Source of the DNA: Limnobaculum allomyrinae
Lineage (GTDB): Bacteria > Pseudomonadota > Gammaproteobacteria > Enterobacterales > Enterobacteriaceae
Assembly (NCBI RefSeq): GCF_016649425.1
Contig: NZ_JADRCR010000003.1
Coordinates: forward strand, 230,600-294,599
Direction: 5' to 3'
Length of the DNA: 64,000 nucleotides
Part shown: in pieces, positions 48,284 to 56,366 of the stretch
Layout: each line of letters starts with the position of its first letter
Numbering within the stretch: position 1 is the first letter of the stretch
The notes under the pieces: model-generated
The model's database searches: none
Seen by the model: only the letters and a program-made list of their open reading frames with translations
Told to the model about the DNA's origin: nothing
Made by a program: the position numbers and the translations under genes

Positions 48284-49449
48284 TCTATTTTTCTGCCGCC
48301 GGAATGGTGAACGCATTAGGCCATTCGCTGGAACAAATCAGCGAGAATCTGGCTCAGGGGACATCCGGGCTTAAGTTTTCTACTGACTGGTTATTGAACC
48401 AGAACCCTACCTGGGTTGGTGAAGTTTGTGCACCATTACCGGAAGTTCCTGCAGAGCTGGCTCCGCATAACTCCAGAAACAACCGCCTGTTGATGGCCGC
48501 ACTTGAACAAATACGCCCGGAGCTGAATACCGCTATTAACCAGTTTGGCTCAGATCGTATCGCCGTGGTGATGGGAACCAGTACCTCCGGCATACATGAA
48601 GGCGAGATGGCCATTGCCCATCAGCTTGCTCACGGAAAACTTCCCGATAGCTATTACTACCAGCAGCAAGAGCTGGGAGATCCGGCTCAGTTTCTGGCGG
48701 CCTTACTGTCGTTAAATGGCCCTGCCTATACGATTTCAACCGCTTGTTCCTCCAGCGTGCGTGCCATTATCAGCGGCTATCGATTAATAAAAGCCGGACT
48801 GGCTGATGCTGCGCTGGTTGGTGGGGCTGATAGCCTGTGTCGTATGGCAATTAACGGCTTTAACAGCCTGGAATCGATATCCAGCCAACTCTGCCAGCCG
48901 TTCGCGGAAGGGCGAAACGGTATTAATATTGGCGAAAGCGCCGGATTAGTTCTGCTAACCCGCAATCCCGCCCGGATAGCGCTTTTAGGCATGGGTGAAT
49001 CGTCAGATGCCTGGCATATGTCCGCACCTCACCCTGAAGGTGAAGGGGCAGAAAAGGCCATGAGAATGGCTCTGGAGCAGGCAGGAATGATCCCGGAACA
49101 AATTGGATATATTAACTTACATGGTACCGCAACACCGCTGAATGATGCCGCAGAAAGTAAAGCGGTTAACCGGCTTTTTGGTCATGCTACCCCCTGTAGC
49201 TCGACCAAGCATCTTACCGGACATACCCTTGGTGCAGCAGGCATTACTGAGGCGATCCTCAGTTGGTTAATTTTGACCAGAGATCTCAATTTACCCATTC
49301 AGAACTTTTCAACATCAGCAAAAGACAGCACGCTTGCTGATATTAATTTGATTACCTCGCCACAAAAAATAACTAATAGAACAATTATTTCAAACTCATT
49401 TGCTTTTGGCGGAAATAACGCCTGTGTACTTTTGGGAGATGTTGGATGA
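48280..49449 (+). CDS. apeO: Beta-ketoacyl-ACP synthase ApeO
   Basis: A 389-residue ketosynthase. The active-site Cys is Cys156 in STACSSSVRA, with histidines in INLHGTATPLND and TKHLTGHTLGAAG. With ApeC it elongates the polyene chain. This is the catalytic partner, since ApeC lacks the Cys. Closely packed: 4-nt overlaps with apeN and apeP. Confidence 0.92.
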   Translation: MIYFSAAGMVNALGHSLEQISENLAQGTSGLKFSTDWLLNQNPTWVGEVCAPLPEVPAELAPHNSRNNRLLMAALEQIRPELNTAINQFGSDRIAVVMGTSTSGIHEGEMAIAHQLAHGKLPDSYYYQQQELGDPAQFLAALLSLNGPAYTISTACSSSVRAIISGYRLIKAGLADAALVGGADSLCRMAINGFNSLESISSQLCQPFAEGRNGINIGESAGLVLLTRNPARIALLGMGESSDAWHMSAPHPEGEGAEKAMRMALEQAGMIPEQIGYINLHGTATPLNDAAESKAVNRLFGHATPCSSTKHLTGHTLGAAGITEAILSWLILTRDLNLPIQNFSTSAKDSTLADINLITSPQKITNRTIISNSFAFGGNNACVLLGDVG

Positions 49450-49931
49450 TGGAGTTTCAACCTGCAGCATATTACTTACCTCATGAATCACCGATGGTGT
49501 TTCTGGAAAAGGTTTGTACCGTCGATAATGACCATGCTATTTGTGAAGTAAACGTCAGCACCGAAGGTATACTTTCTCCGTTTCTGAACGAACATAAAGC
49601 TCTGCCCGCCTGGTTTGCTATTGAAATGATGGCGCAAGCCATAGGCGTTTGGCGCGGATGCCACGGCATGAGAAAGAACGAAACGCCACGTTTAGGTATG
49701 TTACTTGGCGCTCGCGGGCTCAAATCAACGCTTCATGAATATCCACACGACAGCGTATTACGCGTATACGTCACCCGACAATTACAGGATGACAAACTTG
49801 CCAGCTTTGACTGCTATCTGGAAATAAATGGCGAACGGATAACTCAGGCCAGACTGAATGTCTACCAACCTGACGATCGGGAATTAGCACAACTTATACA
49901 ACCACCCACTTCAGAGGAACCAACCGCATGA
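49446..49931 (+). CDS. apeP: Hot-dog fold dehydratase ApeP
   Basis: A 161-residue 3-hydroxyacyl-ACP dehydratase relative. LPHESPMVFLEKV holds the likely catalytic His, and WFAIEMMAQAIGVWRG is the central helix region. Pairs with ApeI in known systems. Either of two adjacent ATGs (49446, 49449) may start it. Confidence 0.88.
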   Translation: MMEFQPAAYYLPHESPMVFLEKVCTVDNDHAICEVNVSTEGILSPFLNEHKALPAWFAIEMMAQAIGVWRGCHGMRKNETPRLGMLLGARGLKSTLHEYPHDSVLRVYVTRQLQDDKLASFDCYLEINGERITQARLNVYQPDDRELAQLIQPPTSEEPTA

Positions 49932-50659
49932 TGCGTTCTGTTTTAGTCACCGGCGCAAGTAAAGGAATTGGGCAAGCCATTGCCTGCCGTCTGGCGCAGG
50001 ACGGATTCACTATTGTGGTTCACTACCTGAGTGATAAAGCGGGAGCAGAGCAAACGCTACAGCAAATCACTTCTGCGGGTGGTTGTGGTCGCTTAATCTG
50101 TTTTGATATCAGCAACCGTGAACAATGCCGTCAATTAATTGAACAAGATATTGAACAGCACGGTGCCTATTATGGTGTGGTGAATAATGCCGGTATCATT
50201 CGGGATGGTGCGTTTCCCGCATTAACAGAAACCGACTGGGATGGCGTCATTCATACCAATCTGGATAGCTTCTATAACGTGATTCATCCCTGCGTTATGC
50301 CGATGATAGGTTTACGTCAGGGTGGACGCATTATTACTCTGTCTTCCGTTTCAGGCATTACGGGAAACCGCGGTCAGGTAAACTACAGCGCGGCCAAAGC
50401 GGGTATTATTGGTGCTACCAAAGCGCTGGCACTGGAATTAGCAAAACGAAAAATCACCGTTAATTGTATTGCGCCCGGGCTGATTGATACCGGTATTCTT
50501 GATATGGAACCGGCGGCTCTCGATGAAGCCATGCGTATGATCCCACTCAAACGTATGGGAAACAGTGATGAAGTGGCCGGACTGGCCAGTTATTTAATGT
50601 CTGACATTGCGGCTTATGTTACGCGTCAGGTGATATCAATAAATGGAGGTATGGTATGA
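49928..50659 (+). CDS. apeQ: 3-ketoacyl-ACP reductase ApeQ
   Basis: A 243-residue short-chain dehydrogenase of the FabG type. It has the NADPH motif TGASKGIGQA, NNAGI, the catalytic SSVSG and YSAAKAG, and a GLIDT loop. It reduces each beta-keto intermediate before dehydration. Confidence 0.93.
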   Translation: MMRSVLVTGASKGIGQAIACRLAQDGFTIVVHYLSDKAGAEQTLQQITSAGGCGRLICFDISNREQCRQLIEQDIEQHGAYYGVVNNAGIIRDGAFPALTETDWDGVIHTNLDSFYNVIHPCVMPMIGLRQGGRIITLSSVSGITGNRGQVNYSAAKAGIIGATKALALELAKRKITVNCIAPGLIDTGILDMEPAALDEAMRMIPLKRMGNSDEVAGLASYLMSDIAAYVTRQVISINGGMV

Positions 50660-51882
50660 CGCGCAGAGTTGTCATCACAGGTATGGGTGGCGTAACCGCA
50701 TTAGGCAATGACTGGCAGACTATCTCCCATCATTTGAAACAGAAAAAAAATGCCGTGCAGTTTATGCCGGAATGGCAAGAGTTCGAAGGGCTTAACACGC
50801 TGCTCGGTGCACCGGTTAATGACTTCACACTCCCTGAACACTATACGCGTAAAAAGATCCGCTCAATGGGAAGGGTTTCCCTTTTAGCCACCCGGGCAAC
50901 AGAGCTGGCATTAGAGCAGTCCGGTTTATTAGGCCATGAGGTGTTAAACAATGGTGATACCGGTATTGCTTATGGCTCTTCAACCGGCAGTACCAAGCAG
51001 GTTGGTGAATTTGGCACCATGCTAAATGATAAAAACGTTTATAGCATTACCGCTACCACCTACGTACAAATGATGCCTCATACTGCGGCAGTGAATACTG
51101 GCCTGTTTTTCGGCTTGCGTGGTCGGGTGATCCCAACCTCCAGCGCCTGTACTTCTGGCAGTCAGGCTATTGGTTACGCTTATGAAGCTATTCGTCATGG
51201 TTATCAAACCGTTATGGTAGCCGGTGGTGCAGAAGAGCTCTGTCCTTCGGAAGCGGCGGTTTTTGATACCCTGTTTGCAACCAGCCAGATGAATGACAGC
51301 CCAAAAATGTCTCCACGCCCTTTTGATACGCAGCGTGACGGTCTGGTCATTGGCGAAGGGGCCGGTACTCTGATTTTAGAAGAGATGGAACACGCTCTGG
51401 CGCGTGGAGCAAAAATTTATGCTGAAATTGTCGGTTTTGCCACTAACTGCGATGCATCACATATTACGCAACCACGCAAAGAAACGATGCAAATTTGCAT
51501 CGAACAGGCGCTAAAATCCGCTAATTTATCACCTGAAGATATCGATTATATTTCTGCGCATGGTACCGCAACCGAGCGCGGCGATGTGGCAGAAAGCCTG
51601 GCAACAGAAGCCATTTTTGGCAATCGCACACCAATATCTTCGCTGAAAAGCTATTTTGGTCATACACTGGGCGCCTGTGGAGCTCTTGAGGCCTGGTTAT
51701 CTATTGAGATGATGCAGGAGGGATGGTTTTCACCTACCATTAATCTGGAAACCCCCGATCCGGAGTGTGGCAAATTGGACTATATCGTTGATGATGGTCG
51801 ATATATTAATGCTCAATATATTCAATCTAATAACTTTGCGTTCGGTGGCATTAATACCTCACTGATTATCAAACGCTGGTGA
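50656..51882 (+). CDS. apeR: Beta-ketoacyl-ACP synthase ApeR
   Basis: A 408-residue FabF-like ketosynthase. Cys165 lies in SSACTSGSQA, with histidines in ISAHGTATERGD and KSYFGHTLGACG. In characterised APE systems ApeR acts as a homodimer, probably at an early condensation. It is the last of the sixteen apeC-R genes. Confidence 0.92.
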   Translation: MTRRVVITGMGGVTALGNDWQTISHHLKQKKNAVQFMPEWQEFEGLNTLLGAPVNDFTLPEHYTRKKIRSMGRVSLLATRATELALEQSGLLGHEVLNNGDTGIAYGSSTGSTKQVGEFGTMLNDKNVYSITATTYVQMMPHTAAVNTGLFFGLRGRVIPTSSACTSGSQAIGYAYEAIRHGYQTVMVAGGAEELCPSEAAVFDTLFATSQMNDSPKMSPRPFDTQRDGLVIGEGAGTLILEEMEHALARGAKIYAEIVGFATNCDASHITQPRKETMQICIEQALKSANLSPEDIDYISAHGTATERGDVAESLATEAIFGNRTPISSLKSYFGHTLGACGALEAWLSIEMMQEGWFSPTINLETPDPECGKLDYIVDDGRYINAQYIQSNNFAFGGINTSLIIKRW

Positions 51883-51889
51883 TGATATT

Positions 51890-52609
51890 ATGAGTCTACC
51901 CCCTGCCCACATTACCGTCGCCACGCTGCGCCTGCCGAATGAGGAATGGTTACCGACACTGCAATCGCGGCTTCCGCTATCTATACAGCGGCAAGGGGAA
52001 CGGTTTAATCCTAAACGTCGCCAACAGTATATTTCTGGCCGCTGGCTGTTGGCTGAATTGATGTTTCATCAGTTTAGCTGCCAGGAACTCCCTGATATCG
52101 TTACGTCTGATAATGGACGCCCTGTTTTTACCGATACTCAATTGCCTGATTTTAATATTAGCCATAGCGGTGAATATATTATGGTGGCAGTGGCACAAAG
52201 TGGCCGGATCGGGTTGGATGTAGAGCATATTCGCCCCAGAAGAAAGCTGATGGAGTTAGCGCAATATAGCTTCAGTGATGATGAATACCAGTGGCTAAAA
52301 AATTTACCGGAGTCAGAACAAACCGACAGTTTTTGGCAACTCTGGACACTGAGGGAATCGGTATTAAAACTTTCAGCCAAAGGCGTGTGGCAGATGAAGC
52401 AAATTCAGATTAAGCCGCAACAAAAAACCTTATTTGCCGACTTCCAACCCGAGCTGTTTTGCGTTACCTGTCGCCATCAGGATATTGCCTGGGCTATCAG
52501 CACTAATTTAGCCACTCAGCCTATTAAAAGCTGGCTGGCAGACAGTGAAAAATGCATCCTCAGCCCCATGGAATTGCCAGAGTTAGTGGGATTCACTACA
52601 CCAAAGTAA
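51890..52609 (+). CDS. 4'-phosphopantetheinyl transferase
   Basis: A 239-residue Sfp/AcpT-type enzyme. Its motifs are RIGLDVEHIRPR (the Mg-binding G-x-D-x-E) and FWQLWTLRESVLKLSAKG (W-x-x-x-E-x-x-x-K). It would convert apo-ApeE and apo-ApeF to the holo forms. It starts 7 bp after apeR and is the likely last gene of the operon. Confidence 0.9.
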   Translation: MSLPPAHITVATLRLPNEEWLPTLQSRLPLSIQRQGERFNPKRRQQYISGRWLLAELMFHQFSCQELPDIVTSDNGRPVFTDTQLPDFNISHSGEYIMVAVAQSGRIGLDVEHIRPRRKLMELAQYSFSDDEYQWLKNLPESEQTDSFWQLWTLRESVLKLSAKGVWQMKQIQIKPQQKTLFADFQPELFCVTCRHQDIAWAISTNLATQPIKSWLADSEKCILSPMELPELVGFTTPK

Positions 52610-52666
52610 GTTAAAAATGCTATAACGAACTATCAGGAAAACAGACAGGGAATATTCAGCTTAATT

Positions 52667-53686
52667 ATGGCACTCTCCACCGATGAACAAATCGCGCTAC
52701 TGACAGATCTCACCAATCAAAACGTGATTACCGAGCAGGAAAGACGAAAAGCCATCGCCTGCCTGTTGTCCGGAACCACTAACAGCTTTGACAGTGAATC
52801 CAGTGCCATTACCTGGCTATTAAATAATAAAATTATTGGTACGCCACCGGAAGAGAAGCCCGCAGAAATAACGCCCCCACCGACAAATTCATCAGCCACA
52901 GTTACTCAAGCTGAAAATCGTATTAGTCCCCAGCAGCAGCAACATGTCGATTTATTGACTCAGCTTCACAATATCAATTTTATTAATGATCAACAGTTTG
53001 TTGATGCACGAGCACTACTTTTAAGTCGTAATAATCTCAAATTTAATACCTCCTACCACCTTTTCTTATGGCTGGTAGAACAAGGGATCGCGCAAGAACA
53101 AGCTGACCATTCAGCAGCTCTGCGCTCCATTCAGCAAGAAGCCGATAAACCCGTAGTGGTTCAACAGGCGCCGCCAGGATCAATCAACCAGCCAAAGAAA
53201 AAGAGCGGATTTATAAAAAGTAAGCTGCTGCCATTTATTATATTTTTCGTATTTATTAGCTGGGTAAATAAATGCAGTCACATGGGTAACTCTACCTCTG
53301 TACCGCAGAGTTCTGAAGCTGTTGCTCCATTACCAGTCGCTGATATCCCTCCTGCGTCAGCAACCCCATCAGTCCACTCTGAGCAATCCACTGTACCCAC
53401 CTCAGAACGCGTAGTCGTCGCAGCAAATTGCGATCACCCAATGATTGTGCAGAGCGTTTTAAGGGCGCTAACAAAACATTATCAGGAGAAGCATCCTTAT
53501 GACAAAGTGCCTCAACTTTCAGCAGGAAAAATTATTCAGACCAATAAGCCTAATGCTTTCCGCCTGTGCAACATGCGTATTGTGCCTTCCGATGGGGAGT
53601 CTATTTCTTACCAACTGAAACCCGGTAACGATGTGAAAAGTGATGTCACCATGACTATTTCCAGCTTTCATGGATATGATGAGTAG
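52667..53686 (+). CDS. Single-pass membrane protein with two novel helical repeats (paralogue 1)
   Basis: I do not recognise this 339-residue protein. Residues about 8-57 and 91-141 are two copies of one helical motif: LLTDLTNQNVITEQERRKA with an AITWLLNNKII end, and LLTQLHNINFINDQQFVDA with a LFLWLVEQGI end. One membrane helix is at about 186-203 (LLPFIIFFVFISWVN). The C-terminal part holds two Cys (ANCDHP, RLCNMR) that could pair outside the cytoplasm. The next gene encodes a paralogue. Both follow the ape operon on the same strand. Confidence 0.75.
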   Translation: MALSTDEQIALLTDLTNQNVITEQERRKAIACLLSGTTNSFDSESSAITWLLNNKIIGTPPEEKPAEITPPPTNSSATVTQAENRISPQQQQHVDLLTQLHNINFINDQQFVDARALLLSRNNLKFNTSYHLFLWLVEQGIAQEQADHSAALRSIQQEADKPVVVQQAPPGSINQPKKKSGFIKSKLLPFIIFFVFISWVNKCSHMGNSTSVPQSSEAVAPLPVADIPPASATPSVHSEQSTVPTSERVVVAANCDHPMIVQSVLRALTKHYQEKHPYDKVPQLSAGKIIQTNKPNAFRLCNMRIVPSDGESISYQLKPGNDVKSDVTMTISSFHGYDE

Positions 53687-53731
53687 CCTTACTGGTCAGA
53701 AAACGAATAAAAATTACAGGAAAAATCAGAA

Positions 53732-55708
53732 ATGTCAGATAACACTCAACGGACGGAGTTACTTACCCGACTGTATGAACAAAACCTGATCACAGAAGAC
53801 CAACTAAGTCGGGCAAAACTTTACCTGCAGTTTATCTCCAATGTTAGCTTTGACTCTCAGGATGGTGCTATTGACTGGCTACTGGAAAATCGCATTATCA
53901 GCGAACGCCCGGTAACAAATGAAGCTGCTATAGAGCAAGTAACCCAAAACATTAATGAGAATGTTAGCCCTGAGCCTTCCAGTAACGAAATCAGCAGTGA
54001 AAAAGTGCCCGCTGAACAAGACTCCGTTGAAGAGAACCTGACTGAAGATACGCCTGAACAAGATTCCATTGAAGAAAGCCTGACTGAAGATACGCCTGAA
54101 CAAGATGCCGTTGACGAAAGCCTGACTGAAGATACGCCTGAACAAGATACCGTTGACGAAAGCCTGACTGAAGATACGCCTGAACAAGATGCCGTTGACG
54201 AAAGCCTGACTGAAGATATCCCTGAACAAGATACCGTTGACGAAAACCTGACTGAAGATATCCCTGAACAAGATGCCGTTGACGAAAGCCTGACTGAAGA
54301 TACGTCTGAACAAGATACCGTTGACGAAAGCCTGACTGAAGATACGTCTGAACAAGACTCCATTGAAGAAAGCCTGACTGAAGATATCCCTGAACAAGAT
54401 ACCGTTGACGAAAGGCAGTCAGAGGATATTTCTGAACAAATTGTCCCTGAAGAGATCGTATCTAACGCCGAAATAGTCATTGAAGAAATCCCAACAGGAT
54501 CAGGAAATAATAACGATTGGCAGCCAGAATCACTAAATATCGAACACGACGAAATATCGTCTGCCGATAGTGATGTGCTGGAGATGCTAATGCTGTTGTA
54601 CTATTCCGGCATTATTAATGAACGCACGATAAAAAAAGCCAAGACGGCACTTTCCCAATATCCCGATATTCATTTTAAAGACAGTGATGAGTTACTGGCG
54701 TGGCTTGAAAAGCGCGAACTGGTAAAGAAATCACCAACTAACGCACCACAAAAGAAAAAGAAGAAATCACCTAAACCCAAACAATATATCGCTCCTCCTA
54801 AAAGTACGGTCAAACTACCACCGTCAATAACACCGGCACCGGTTACCGTTAAAAAAAGCAACGGAGGATGCCTTAAAAAGTTACTGATTCTTGGGGTTGC
54901 AGCTGCAATATTGATCGCTTACCTCATGCCGTCTTCTGCACCGGAATGCAATAATATAAAAATCGCTCAACAGTTAAATCAAAGCTTTAATGCTATTGAT
55001 GATGCAAAATCACCACCCAATCACAACAGACTCCAGAAAATTTTAGGTAAGCCAATTATTTATCGACTGAATTCACTCACCGGGATGAGCCAAACGGCTT
55101 ATGATGACGAGTCTCGCGTGCATAGTTGTACTGCGTCAGTAACTTACAAAGCAACAGGCAAAGATAAAACAGCTACTGATATTATCGAAGAATTTAGCTA
55201 TCAGATAGCACCAACCAGTAAAGACGATTTCACGGTTAACATTGAAGATAGCGCCAGAATCATAAGAAAAGTGAACGGCGAAAATGCCTATTACAATATG
55301 TTGCATGAAAAAGAGCAGAACATAAAAATCGCTTTTCTGGCAGGTCTTATGCAGTTAGATAAAATTATTAGCGGGGGTAAAACCAGTCAATATATGGTCT
55401 CCATGCCGGAAAAAGTAACATGGATCAAGCCCCTTGGTGAATGTCAGGTAACTAAAGACCCCTACTATATATGCTCACTTTCCGTTGGCTATAACGATGG
55501 TTTGACTGGTCGGCTACTCGATGACGAAAATAAGAATAAAGAGCTGGAATTACATATAGATATGCCAGTCATCAAAAAGGATGATAAATGGTATCCAACA
55601 AATGGATTCTTCAACGTGTTTCTGACAGCCTATCAGAAAGCTCATGAGGCTACCGGTGAAGAAAACCAAACGAAAGCATCCTCCCCTCCGGCTAATCAGG
55701 CTCATTAA
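53732..55708 (+). CDS. Single-pass membrane protein with helical repeats and 14-residue acidic tandem repeats (paralogue 2)
   Basis: A 658-residue unrecognised protein. Residues about 6-57 and 281-331 repeat the helical motif of the preceding gene (LLTRLYEQNLITEDQLSRA, then DGAIDWLLENRII; LMLLYYSGIINERTIKKA, then ELLAWLEKREL). Between them residues 95-234 are ten acidic 14-mers (EQDxVDESLTEDTP type). A Lys/Pro stretch precedes a membrane helix at about 383-399 (LLILGVAAAILIAYLM). The C-terminal domain has Cys pairs (PEC, HSC; GEC, YIC). It starts 45 bp after its paralogue and ends at a perfect hairpin. Confidence 0.78.
   Translation: MSDNTQRTELLTRLYEQNLITEDQLSRAKLYLQFISNVSFDSQDGAIDWLLENRIISERPVTNEAAIEQVTQNINENVSPEPSSNEISSEKVPAEQDSVEENLTEDTPEQDSIEESLTEDTPEQDAVDESLTEDTPEQDTVDESLTEDTPEQDAVDESLTEDIPEQDTVDENLTEDIPEQDAVDESLTEDTSEQDTVDESLTEDTSEQDSIEESLTEDIPEQDTVDERQSEDISEQIVPEEIVSNAEIVIEEIPTGSGNNNDWQPESLNIEHDEISSADSDVLEMLMLLYYSGIINERTIKKAKTALSQYPDIHFKDSDELLAWLEKRELVKKSPTNAPQKKKKKSPKPKQYIAPPKSTVKLPPSITPAPVTVKKSNGGCLKKLLILGVAAAILIAYLMPSSAPECNNIKIAQQLNQSFNAIDDAKSPPNHNRLQKILGKPIIYRLNSLTGMSQTAYDDESRVHSCTASVTYKATGKDKTATDIIEEFSYQIAPTSKDDFTVNIEDSARIIRKVNGENAYYNMLHEKEQNIKIAFLAGLMQLDKIISGGKTSQYMVSMPEKVTWIKPLGECQVTKDPYYICSLSVGYNDGLTGRLLDDENKNKELELHIDMPVIKKDDKWYPTNGFFNVFLTAYQKAHEATGEENQTKASSPPANQAH
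54014..54433 (+). repeat. 42-bp coding tandem repeat, ten copies
   Basis: Ten head-to-tail 42-bp units (14 codons) encode EQDxVDESLTEDTP variants; the last is degenerate (ERQSEDIS). Copies alternate between A/T/S at position 4 and between TP, IP and TS at the end. The unit is a multiple of three, so copy-number change alters length but not frame. Confidence 0.95.
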
Positions 55709-55722
55709 CCGTTTTAGCCATT

Positions 55723-55762
55723 AAGTAATACCAGGAAGCGCATATGTTTCCTGGTATTACTT
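55723..55762 (+). terminator. Hairpin after the paralogue pair
   Basis: A perfect 15-bp stem, AAGTAATACCAGGAA / TTCCTGGTATTACTT, with a 10-nt loop lies 15 bp after the stop of the gene ending at 55708. No long T tract follows, so it may also act as an mRNA 3'-end stabiliser. Confidence 0.75.
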
Positions 55763-56366
55763 ACCCTTCACCTGCTCCGATCCTAACTGTTTGAGATACT
55801 CAGTATTATTATCATCTTGCTGTACTATAAATTGACAACAAACCTCTATTTATTTCACCAATTCTTTATAAATTGATTTATATACTGTCCAATATCAGAC
55901 AGTTTAATTTGTTATTTACCAATAAAAGTATACCTATCCATTAAAAGACACCCACATTAAACTCATCACATAAACAACACATAGATAATAATTAATGATT
56001 TATATCTCAATAAATTTTAAATTTAATTAAACTTAAAGATTAAAAAATAAATCACATAAAAATCAATAAATAATAAAATAATTTCTCATCAAAATAATTT
56101 ACATTAATAAAAAATAACACCAAATAAATCATAAAAACAACACTATTAAAATAAATTTATAAAACACCTCGTAAAACGCCCCTATCCATTATCGGGCAGC
56201 GAAAATAAAAAACAACACAACTATTATATCCCCACACCCCGGATGAATGACGCGACAAACAAATATGTTGTTCGCGTTTGCTGTATCTAAAAGATGGTAA
56301 CAACACATCAATATTAGATAAACACTAAATTCGGGTAAACGAACACAGTCTAACGGAGCTATCCAC
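55763..56366. promoter_or_regulatory. AT-rich upstream region of the giant adhesin gene
   Basis: A stretch of about 600 bp, extremely AT-rich from 55970 to 56170 and with long runs of A and T, holds no gene that I can see. Such long AT-rich leaders upstream of surface genes are typical of H-NS-silenced regions, which is inference. A GGAG ribosome-binding site lies at about 56355, 8 nt before the adhesin ATG. Confidence 0.5.
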
